Under the pieces are notes generated by a model. It was not told where the DNA came from and made no database searches. It worked only from the letters and a program-made list of their open reading frames with translations. From NCBI GenBank assembly GCA_024256245.1, contig JAKLZD010000087.1, positions 1 to 13,477 on the forward strand: a stretch of DNA of 13,477 nt. Reading direction: 5' to 3'. Positions 8,334 through 13,477 of the stretch are shown here, in pieces (the first letter of the stretch is position 1; the number at the start of each line of letters is the position of its first letter). Made by a program: the position numbers and the translations under genes. The stretch comes from Candidatus Methylarchaceae archaeon HK01M (GTDB lineage Archaea > Thermoproteota > Nitrososphaeria > Nitrososphaerales > JACAEJ01).

Positions 8334-8367
8334 TAAACTTTCTATAATTTCGCTAAACTTTCTATAA
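8328..8367. repeat. Perfect 20-bp tandem duplication upstream of the RACo-like gene
   Basis: TTTCGCTAAACTTTCTATAA occurs twice, head to tail and without mismatch (8328-8347 and 8348-8367). On the minus strand each unit contains TTATAG and GCGAAA. The array therefore reads as repeated TATA-like/BRE-like elements abutting the promoter of the activator gene, and could duplicate a promoter or an operator. Confidence 0.9.
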
Positions 8368-8580
8368 TATAATCCATAAAAGACAGTTAATAATTATAAA
8401 TAATTCGAATAGTAATTATATCAGAATGTGATTATACTTATAGTGAAAATAAAAAAGAAAGATTGGGAAAAAAGAAAGTTGTTTCCTTTTTTCTCACCAA
8501 TTATAGAACTGTCGTTTTCAATAGGTCGGAACTGTTCTGGTCCCATTCAATAATCATTTCTTATTTTCTTAATTTACTTT
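8368..8580. other. AT-rich intergenic region without a gene
   Basis: There is no plausible coding frame on either strand. It contains the upstream flank of the RACo-like promoter and the probable terminator of the minus-strand methyltransferase operon at 8445-8495. GAACTG recurs at 8507 and 8530, without an assigned meaning. Confidence 0.5.
8445..8495 (-). terminator. Hairpin plus T-tract terminating the methyltransferase operon
   Basis: On the minus strand, GAGAAAAAAGGAAA and TTTCTTTTTTCCC can pair with one bulge around a short CAAC loop (8465-8495). They are followed by CTTTCTTTTTTATTTTC (8445-8461). It lies about 85 nt downstream of the zinc-finger gene stop and would separate that operon from the RACo-like gene. 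Confidence 0.5.
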
Positions 8581-8721
8581 TTACCCTTCTACTTTCTCTA
8601 CTTTTCCTAACCACATTGCTTCGAATAAGCCCATTTCATGTTTTGTTTGCATGTGTAGTTTACCTTCTTCTGTATCACCATCGAATATTTCTCCGCAGAT
8701 TTTACATTTATATTTTACCAT
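8581..8721 (-). CDS. Small C2H2 zinc-finger protein (46 aa)
   Basis: The minus strand encodes a 46-aa protein beginning MVKYKCKICGEIFDG. It has a C6-x2-C9-x13-H23-x4-H28 zinc-finger pattern (YKCKICGEIF ... LHMQTKHE), followed by a tail rich in charged and hydrophobic residues (GLFEAMWLGKVEKVEG). The ATG at 8721 is preceded by GAGGT (8730-8734) with an 8-nt spacing, a good Shine-Dalgarno. It starts 36 nt after the stop of the 80-aa gene and is the last gene of the operon before a terminator. Small archaeal C2H2 proteins can bind DNA, RNA or protein; nothing here identifies the partner. Context suggests a regulatory or accessory role in methyl transfer, which is inference. The coding call rests on the Shine-Dalgarno, the intact finger and the operon position. 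Confidence 0.75.
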   Translation of the reverse strand: MVKYKCKICGEIFDGDTEEGKLHMQTKHEMGLFEAMWLGKVEKVEG

Positions 8722-8757
8722 CTTTACCTACCTCACATATTTGGTAGAAGGCTAAAA

Positions 8758-9000
8758 CTAGCCTTCATCTGGAAACTCCTTTTTAAGAAAATCCTCTTTT
8801 AGAAACTCGGTGAGCTTCTCTAACTCCTCTTTGTACAGCATGACTTTATCTGGATCCAGGTTTCGTCTATCTTCACCGCGAATTATCCTATATATGATGT
8901 CCGCTCCCTCTCCTCCGCCTACCTTTTCGATTCTGACTTTTAGGCTATCTCCTATCTTGCTTTGCATTGTATACTCTTTCATCTGATAGCTTATACCCAT
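8758..9000 (-). CDS. Uncharacterised 80-aa protein in the methyltransferase operon
   Basis: The 80-aa product is acidic at its C-terminus. It has a predicted strand-rich first half (KIGDSLKVRIEKVGGGEGAD, then IIYRIIRG) and a helical second half (KEELEKLTEFLKEDFLKKEF). I do not recognise the family with confidence. The pattern SLKVRIEKV ... ELEKLTEFL loosely recalls PC4-like single-strand nucleic-acid binding proteins, but this is only a resemblance. The ATG at 9000 has a strong Shine-Dalgarno, GGAGGTG, about 8 nt upstream. The gap to the methyltransferase stop is 26 nt, so the two are very likely co-transcribed. There is no signal peptide, membrane segment or cysteine cluster. Confidence 0.75.
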   Translation of the reverse strand: MGISYQMKEYTMQSKIGDSLKVRIEKVGGGEGADIIYRIIRGEDRRNLDPDKVMLYKEELEKLTEFLKEDFLKKEFPDEG

Positions 9001-9026
9001 TTCAATACACCTCCTTTAAACCTCAC

Positions 9027-10133
9027 TTAGCCCCTCCGCCATGGGGCTGGAGTTCCAAATTCTAGTACAGCATTTACAAACGCTTTTATGTGCTCAGTAG
9101 GAGTCTCCATATAGATGTCACAACCAGCCATGGGCATATCACAACCGTCGTCTATAACTTTCTTGGTCCTGTCCCTTATTTTTTCGATAGGTCCTTGGTA
9201 TAAAACAGTAAAAGCGCTTAAATTCCCACCTATTGGAAACGATTGCCCCTTTAGTTCATCAGCTATTTTCCTTACTTCAACCATGGGCGTAGCTTCCTCA
9301 ACCGTGAGGGCGTCAGGATCACATTCGATAAGCCCACTGACATTCTCCAGATTCGGGGACCACAACTCACCACAACAATGGAGAATTGCTCGTCCGTACT
9401 TTTTCGCACGAGCTATAGAATCCTTGAGATAAGGCTTAACGAATTTTTGGAAAGTCTTGGGGTGAATATTAGCAAGTGAAGAGGCTTCTTCTCTGTAGGT
9501 AATTGCGTCGGCACCTGCCTCAAGGTATGCAATAGCAATCTCTGTGTAGAGTGGTGTAAGTGTTTTCATAAAATCATGAGCTTTTTCAGGCTCGCTCCTC
9601 ATCCATTTGTACCATGTTGCAGTATCAACGATATAACCACCAATACTCTGGAATGGGAAGTCTATATTTGCAAGTACTGGAACTCTATCCTCATATCTTT
9701 TCTTTAGAATTTTAATCGCTTCACAAACGATGGGAACCCTTCCACTTTCTCTTATCTCCTCTGGTCTATCTGGGATCTTTAGGTCGTCTATTTTCTTAAC
9801 CCAATATCTCTTGACTGAAGGCCATTTTATCTTATCCTCAAAAAATTCTACTTCAATACCGAGCGCCTCTGCCTCAAGGGTTAGTTCGAATGGGACTTCA
9901 ACATTCTCTAAGCCAGTAAGCTCATGAAGAGCTGCACCTAAGCTAGCCATCTTCTCAGGGTCTTTATGAGCTTGAGGCCAGTATGCATCGAAGATTTCCA
10001 TACCATGCAACGTGTAGGTAGTAATAGCGTTAAAGACTGGAAGTCGATCGATCGTTTCCTTTTTTCCTGCAAGGACGGTCATTATCCTGTCATAGGGTGT
10101 CATCTCATCCTGAGGTACAGTTTTGTATACCAT
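9027..10133 (-). CDS. MtaA/CmuA-family corrinoid methyltransferase (uroporphyrinogen decarboxylase fold), paralogue 1
   Basis: This 368-aa protein is of the MtaA/MtbA/CmuA family. It begins TPYDRIMTVLAGKKETIDRLPV, has AYWPQAHKDPEKMASLG near residue 50 and EAGADAITYREEASS near 205. The zinc site is complete: H252-x-C254 in ILHCCGE and C338 in MAGCDIYMETPTEH. Family members move a methyl group between a corrinoid protein and a zinc-activated thiol (often coenzyme M). Which acceptor or donor is used here is not visible. ATG 10133 was chosen; GTG 10136 and TTG 10139 directly precede it. A BRE/TATA-like element (10165-10180) lies about 35 nt upstream. The gene is followed by the 80-aa and zinc-finger genes, and the corrinoid protein gene lies upstream on the same strand. 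True HemE is excluded by the Zn motif and context. Confidence 0.9.
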   Translation of the reverse strand: MVYKTVPQDEMTPYDRIMTVLAGKKETIDRLPVFNAITTYTLHGMEIFDAYWPQAHKDPEKMASLGAALHELTGLENVEVPFELTLEAEALGIEVEFFEDKIKWPSVKRYWVKKIDDLKIPDRPEEIRESGRVPIVCEAIKILKKRYEDRVPVLANIDFPFQSIGGYIVDTATWYKWMRSEPEKAHDFMKTLTPLYTEIAIAYLEAGADAITYREEASSLANIHPKTFQKFVKPYLKDSIARAKKYGRAILHCCGELWSPNLENVSGLIECDPDALTVEEATPMVEVRKIADELKGQSFPIGGNLSAFTVLYQGPIEKIRDRTKKVIDDGCDMPMAGCDIYMETPTEHIKAFVNAVLEFGTPAPWRRG

Positions 10134-10164
10134 CACCAATCCCTACTGCCCATTGGTACTCTTT

Positions 10165-10180
10165 TTTTAAAACCTTTTCG
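10165..10180 (-). promoter_or_regulatory. BRE/TATA-like promoter of methyltransferase paralogue 1
   Basis: The minus strand reads CGAAAAGGTTTTAAAA: a BRE-like CGAAAAGG followed directly by TTTTAAAA. It is centred about 35 nt before the ATG at 10133 (about 29 nt before the TTG at 10139), so the leader would be very short. It implies that this gene can be transcribed independently of the corrinoid protein gene upstream. Confidence 0.45.
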
Positions 10181-10311
10181 GTATGTTCATAATTTAATCT
10201 ATTTGTTGCTTCCTTCTGAATGGTAGCATTTGAGTTTTTTTAAAAGACCAGCCGGTAAGTCCTTATGAATTAAAGCAAACAATGTTTGTAGAATTAATGT
10301 GAGAAAGAGAT

Positions 10312-10351
10312 GAAAAAATATATAGTAGGCTGCATTTCTCTCCCAGGAGAG
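10312..10351 (-). terminator. Probable terminator of the corrinoid protein gene
   Basis: CTCTCC (10338-10343) and GGAGAG (10346-10351) form a perfect inverted repeat. On the minus strand it is followed by a TATATATTTTTTC tract (10312-10324). It lies about 45 nt past the corrinoid gene stop. The 257-bp gap 10140-10396 holds this element, the promoter of the methyltransferase gene and no coding frame that I can support. Confidence 0.4.
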
Positions 10352-10396
10352 TTATCTACAGCTTTTGTTGAGTTTAGATTACTTTCGAGCTTGCTT

Positions 10397-11185
10397 TTAT
10401 TCTGTTTCCTTCATCTTTTTGACAGCAACCATGATCTGGTCGATCAGCATCTTTACTTTGTCCACTGCTTCCATTGCATCTTTGCCATAGGCATCAGATC
10501 CTATCTTTGCTCTCCAATCATCAGTTACTGAGCCGCCGCCGATGATGGTCTTGACTTCATCCTTCATCCCTGATTTCTGTAACTTATCTTCGACAGACTT
10601 CATGGACATCAATGTGGGTGTCATCAGTGTGGACATGGCTATCACTTGCGCCCCTTCCTTCTTGGCCGATTCGATGAAGTCATCGGTTGGAACGTCTCTT
10701 CCCAAGTCTACGAGTTCGTACCCTGTTGCCGTGAGCATTGCTTTGACTATATTCTTACCTATATCATGGACGTCTCCCTCGACTACACCCATAATTATCT
10801 TACCTTTGCTTCCCTTTTCTTCCGTAGGGATAAGTGGGAGTAGGTAGTTCAATCCTGCATACATGGCATCGGCGGACATAAGTACTTCGGGGAGGAAGTA
10901 TTCTTTACATTCGTATTTTTCGCCGACTATCTCCATTCCTTTTGCCAATCCATCTATTATTGCTTTGTAAGGTTCCATGCCTGCTTCCACTGCCTCTTTT
11001 GATGCCTCTGTACACATCTCCTCGTCTCCAATATCGACTCCTCTGATCAGTTTTAGCATGGCGATCAGTTGGGCATCACCTAGTTCTTTTGCTTCATTTA
11101 ATGCCTCTTCGATCTTGTCTTCATCGCTTTCACTAGAAGCTTCAGCAAATTTTTTCATGATTTCCTCTTTTTCGCTCATTACCAT
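10397..11185 (-). CDS. Corrinoid (B12-binding) methyl-carrier protein, MtaC/MtbC/MttC family
   Basis: The product is 262 aa from the ATG at 11185. After an unusual acidic N-terminal segment (1-50) come the cap helical bundle (about 50-120, with GLAKGMEIVGEKYECKEYFLPEVLMSADAM) and a Rossmann B12 domain (about 128-262). That domain has GDVHDIGKNIV (D138, His140 as lower cobalt ligand, G143), then STLMTPTL and IIGGGSVTDDWRAKIGSDAY. It carries methyl groups on Co(I)/Co(III) between two methyltransferases. An ATG at 11209 is also in frame, but a TATA-like TAATATAT overlaps it, which puts the transcript start near 11185; ATG 11179 is also possible. The gene is divergent from methyltransferase paralogue 2. 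The cognate substrate cannot be read from the sequence. Confidence 0.92.
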   Translation of the reverse strand: MVMSEKEEIMKKFAEASSESDEDKIEEALNEAKELGDAQLIAMLKLIRGVDIGDEEMCTEASKEAVEAGMEPYKAIIDGLAKGMEIVGEKYECKEYFLPEVLMSADAMYAGLNYLLPLIPTEEKGSKGKIIMGVVEGDVHDIGKNIVKAMLTATGYELVDLGRDVPTDDFIESAKKEGAQVIAMSTLMTPTLMSMKSVEDKLQKSGMKDEVKTIIGGGSVTDDWRAKIGSDAYGKDAMEAVDKVKMLIDQIMVAVKKMKETE

Positions 11186-11206
11186 CGCCTTCTGTGGTAG
11201 AAAAGT

Positions 11207-11215
11207 CATATATTA
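11207..11215 (-). promoter_or_regulatory. TATA-like box for the corrinoid protein gene
   Basis: The minus strand reads TAATATATG after AAACC, centred about 26 nt before the ATG at 11185. This supports a leaderless message and excludes the longer ATG at 11209 as the main start. Confidence 0.4.
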
Positions 11216-11308
11216 GGTTTACTATTTTACACATACCAATGTGATCGTCTTGAAAAGCTTTTAATGTCGAGACGAACTCTTAAGGATGTTCTTGTCGTTT
11301 TGGGATAC

Positions 11309-11317
11309 CTTAAAATA
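11309..11317 (+). promoter_or_regulatory. TATA-like box for methyltransferase paralogue 2
   Basis: CTTAAAATA is centred about 25 nt before the ATG pair at 11338/11341, with no Shine-Dalgarno between, so the message is probably leaderless. It shares the divergent region 11216-11337 with the corrinoid protein gene. Confidence 0.4.
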
Positions 11318-11337
11318 GGATAAATAGATGACGTCTT

Positions 11338-12381
11338 ATGATGGAAATGAACTCGTATGAGAGGTTTATGGAAGTTCTTCATGGAAACAAGGATGCTGCC
11401 GATAGAATCCCTTGCGTAAACTCTGTAAGCGTAGCCACGATGGATTTCATGAAGTCATATGATGCATACTGGCCTCAAGCTCATAAGGACCCTGAGAAGA
11501 TGGCTAGACTCGGCTCTGCAGCCCATAAAGAATGTGGTCTCGATAATGTATCGGTTCCATTCGATATGACTATGGAGGCGGAGCTGATGGGGGCTACTAT
11601 AGACTTTCATGAAGACACAATAAAGTGGCCATCTATAAGAAGCTTTCATGCGGAGGATGTTTCGGATATTAAAATACCGAAGGATGTATCATCTGCAGGC
11701 AGAGTACCCGCGATCATAGGAGCGATCGAAATTTTGAAGAAGGAGTTCGAGGGAGAAGTACCTGTGAACGTCTATATAGTCCCTCCCTTTACAAGTATAA
11801 GTAGCTACGTAGTAGACAGCATCGTCTTCTTGAAGTCGGTGAGGAAAGCGCCAGAGAAGGTTCATGAATTCTTAAAGGCATCAATGGGAATGTATAAGGA
11901 GCTTATCGGACTCTTCGCAGATGCTGGTGCCGACGTTATAACATTACACGAGATGGGTGGTTCGACAGATAACCTATCACCAAAACAGTTCGATGTATTT
12001 GTGAAGCCTTACCTAATGGAGATGATCGGGTCTGTAAGAATACCCATAATACTTAACATATGTGGATCTGCAGATATGATTGCCGATAAAATGGTCGAAT
12101 CTGGAGCCAAAGCGATAGCTGTAGATGAGAGAACGCCTATAAAGGAAGCTAAGGAAAAAGCCGAGAAGGTCGATCCCAAAGCTGTATTGATTGGCAACAT
12201 TCCAGCTCATGGAGTGGTACACTTTGGACCTGTAGAGAGGATAAGGGAATTCGTGAAGAAGGCTATAGACGATGGCGTAGATATGGTCGCCCCAGGCTGT
12301 GATTTCTGGCTGGAGACTCCGACGGAGCACATAAAGGCCTTCGTGGATGCTACCATAGAATTCGGGAGCCGCAGTCGATAA
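11338..12381 (+). CDS. MtaA/CmuA-family corrinoid methyltransferase, paralogue 2 with altered zinc site
   Basis: This 347-aa protein is clearly a paralogue of the gene at 9027-10133. The two share AYWPQAHKDPEKMA, GRVP, FVKPYL and ETPTEHIKAFV. It has the same uroporphyrinogen-decarboxylase barrel, opening NSYERFMEVLHGNKDAADRIP. The zinc motif is changed: the HxC of the family reads N240-x-C242 (IILNICGS), while C321 in APGCDFWLETPTEH is kept. An extra His pair appears in IPAHGVVHFGP (H291, H295), where paralogue 1 has LSAFTVLYQGP. It could bind zinc differently, or act on the substrate side of the corrinoid cycle. ATG 11338 was chosen from TATA spacing; 11341 and 11347 are in-frame alternatives. 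It is divergent from the corrinoid protein gene, which is presumably its partner. Confidence 0.88.
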   Translation: MMEMNSYERFMEVLHGNKDAADRIPCVNSVSVATMDFMKSYDAYWPQAHKDPEKMARLGSAAHKECGLDNVSVPFDMTMEAELMGATIDFHEDTIKWPSIRSFHAEDVSDIKIPKDVSSAGRVPAIIGAIEILKKEFEGEVPVNVYIVPPFTSISSYVVDSIVFLKSVRKAPEKVHEFLKASMGMYKELIGLFADAGADVITLHEMGGSTDNLSPKQFDVFVKPYLMEMIGSVRIPIILNICGSADMIADKMVESGAKAIAVDERTPIKEAKEKAEKVDPKAVLIGNIPAHGVVHFGPVERIREFVKKAIDDGVDMVAPGCDFWLETPTEHIKAFVDATIEFGSRSR

Positions 12382-12433
12382 AGGACTGCCCCTTATTTGT
12401 TCATATATCAAGAGTAGGCTGAAATTTCGCTCA

Positions 12434-12456
12434 TTAGGTATACGGCAGATACCTAA
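12434..12456. repeat. Perfect 8-bp inverted repeat with a 7-nt loop
   Basis: TTAGGTAT and ATACCTAA flank ACGGCAG about 55 bp after the methyltransferase stop. No T-tract follows on the plus strand, so it is not a classic intrinsic terminator. It could be an RNA 3'-end hairpin or an operator. Confidence 0.6.
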
Positions 12457-12718
12457 CTACATCAATCGAAGCTAGTTCTCAACTTTTGATAATCAGAAGA
12501 GGCTTCCAAGAGTTTGAATCCGATCAAGTTACCATCATAAGGCGGTAGCCGAGCTTATTAAAAGGAAGGTTATAGGTTCGAGATAGATCTTGATCTGACC
12601 ATGAGGACGAAGTGAAATGTATAACCATCAGCAAGAACAGTTTCATTGATTCTAGAAAGAAGGGGCGCACGAATCAAATAGAGAACTCATACTTAACCAA
12701 TTTGTTGAAATTTATTGA

Positions 12719-12726
12719 GCTTTATA
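12719..12726 (+). promoter_or_regulatory. TATA-like box upstream of the P-loop ATPase gene
   Basis: GCTTTATA (in GAGCTTTATACATT) is centred about 38 nt before the TTG at 12761, leaving room for a leader of about 12 nt. It is a match by eye only. Confidence 0.3.
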
Positions 12727-12760
12727 CATTAGAAGCGAAATAGAGGAATATCATATCAAG

Positions 12761-13477
12761 TTGCTTCAATTAGAACAAATTCTGAGTGAATACCCTTACG
12801 GGCTCAGTATCAATCCCTTCTCTCATGTGCCAACCCCGAGCCTTACGGCTGCAAAGGTGCTCGGCGGTCGAAGGTGGAAGGAGGTTAGGAATGGGATCTT
12901 GGCCTGCATTTCTGAGTTAAAGGAGACTTTGCGTAGAGAGGGTCAAGGTTTCAGCCTCGTGAGCATCATCGGGCCTCTAGGAACAGGGAAGACGCATATT
13001 GCTCTTCACATGGAGACACTAAAAGACGATTTCGAGTGTATTTATGTTGACCTTACGAGAATGGAGCCAAAGGACCTCCAGAACATCTATTTAGCCATCG
13101 TTAAAGGTTTAGACGATACCTTCTTTCAGGGAGTACGTAGTAGCCTTCTCTTGAAGCTTGGTGGAAGGGCAGAAGAGGGAGATAGGCATGCCATGAAAGT
13201 ATTAAAGATTGGCATACTTGATAGGATATTAAGAAGAAAGCCCAAGGACATAGCTAAAGAAATCATCGATAAAAGACGGACTGCCAACTTATCTTTCCTT
13301 GAAGGAGCTTTGCCAGAGGTGGTCGATAAAGCAGCATTAGAGTCTGCTTTTAACATGCTATCCGAAAATTTACGCTGGTTTTTAGAGGTAAAGGATTTTA
13401 ATGAAGCCTTGGAAAAACTAAAAGGGTTTGCCAGCATCTCATGTATCTCTGGCAAAGTTTTGTTGATAGAAATAGAT
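12761..13477 (+). CDS. P-loop ATPase, N-terminal part (runs off the right edge)
   Basis: The plus strand is open from a TGA at 12716 to the window edge. From TTG 12761 it gives 239 residues. These include EYPYGLSINPFSHVPTPS, then AKVLGGRRWKEVRNGI, then the Walker A motif GPLGTGKTH at about residues 71-79. The last residues, KVLLIEID, look like the start of a Walker B (hhhhDE) cut by the window. The NPF...PTP...GGR prelude before Walker A recalls archaeal AAA-like ATPases with remote Orc1/Cdc6-type or DUF2791-type relatives, but I cannot name the family. There is no ATG before the conserved prelude. TTG 12761 (GAGG 14 nt upstream) is the most likely start; GTG 12827 would cut into the prelude. 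The role is unknown. Confidence 0.75.
   Translation, partial: MLQLEQILSEYPYGLSINPFSHVPTPSLTAAKVLGGRRWKEVRNGILACISELKETLRREGQGFSLVSIIGPLGTGKTHIALHMETLKDDFECIYVDLTRMEPKDLQNIYLAIVKGLDDTFFQGVRSSLLLKLGGRAEEGDRHAMKVLKIGILDRILRRKPKDIAKEIIDKRRTANLSFLEGALPEVVDKAALESAFNMLSENLRWFLEVKDFNEALEKLKGFASISCISGKVLLIEID

Larger units (their letters stand above)
12382..12760. other. Non-coding region between methyltransferase paralogue 2 and the P-loop ATPase
   Basis: No convincing coding frame lies here on either strand. It holds an 8-bp perfect inverted repeat (12434-12456), a 75-nt segment with tRNA-like marks that does not fold as a tRNA (12522-12596), and a probable TATA box (12719-12726) for the ATPase gene. 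Confidence 0.5.

Noticed and set aside
8463..8747. A plus-strand hydrophobic small membrane protein
   Set aside because: It is the reverse complement of the zinc-finger gene and the terminator; its hydrophobic look comes from T-rich antisense sequence.
9027..12381. Uroporphyrinogen decarboxylase (HemE) for either methyltransferase-like gene
   Set aside because: The HxC...C or NxC...C motif, the corrinoid protein and activator neighbours and the strong mutual similarity point to the MtaA/CmuA branch; no heme genes are nearby.
6323..12381. Pyrrolysine-containing MttB/MtmB/MtbB gene read through an in-frame amber
   Set aside because: No large frame interrupted by a single TAG with methylamine methyltransferase features is present in this part of the window.
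12522..12596. A functional tRNA gene
   Set aside because: Acceptor-like ends and a TTCGA loop are present, but the anticodon stem has no pairing and two of five T-stem pairs fail, so I list it only as a tRNA-like finding.
12590..12630. Hammerhead-like ribozyme (CTGA...GAGGACGAAG...GAAA)
   Set aside because: The core spacing does not match CUGANGA-stem-GAAA, and the flanking helices do not pair.
1..13477. CRISPR arrays, insertion sequences or prophage genes
   Set aside because: No spaced repeats, transposase, integrase or terminal inverted repeats were seen; the only direct repeat is the two-copy 20-bp unit at 8328-8367.

Overview
This looks like a chromosomal segment from an archaeon with moderate GC content. 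Three things support that. It carries the archaea-specific CoA route (pantoate kinase, 4-phosphopantoate--beta-alanine ligase and an MfnA-type decarboxylase). It has a ThiD-ThiN fusion and an AbrB-PhoU regulator. Most promoters have a TATA-like box centred about 25-30 nt before the start codon. Genes inside operons instead carry Shine-Dalgarno sites (AGGTGA, GGAGGTG, GAGGT). The methyltransferase and corrinoid-activator content would fit Bathyarchaeia or a related lineage, but that placement is an inference from gene content and no marker gene settles it.

Positions 1-1974 (minus strand) hold a compact CoA-precursor operon: pantoate kinase, then 4-phosphopantoate--beta-alanine ligase (overlapping by ATGA), then the N-terminus of an MfnA-like aspartate/tyrosine decarboxylase, which runs off the left edge. 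The decarboxylase would supply the beta-alanine that the ligase uses. Positions 2070-6260 hold housekeeping genes: an AbrB-PhoU regulator (+), CTP synthase (-) and a bifunctional ThiDN (+).

Positions 6323-12381 form a corrinoid-dependent methyl-transfer locus. It has a RACo-like [2Fe-2S]/ASKHA corrinoid activator (-), a 46-aa C2H2 zinc-finger protein (-), an 80-aa unknown (-), an MtaA-family (uroporphyrinogen-decarboxylase fold) methyltransferase (-), a DxHxxG corrinoid protein (-), and a divergent second MtaA-family paralogue (+) whose zinc-ligand His is replaced by Asn. No MtaB, MttB, MtmB or MtbB-type substrate methyltransferase is present, so the two MtaA-family proteins may divide the substrate-side and acceptor-side roles between them. 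With the activator and two tiny conserved-looking proteins, this is the most interesting part of the window.

Positions 12382-12760 are non-coding, with an 8-bp perfect inverted repeat and a tRNA-like but non-folding segment. From about 12761 a P-loop ATPase begins and is cut at the right edge, just at its Walker B motif.
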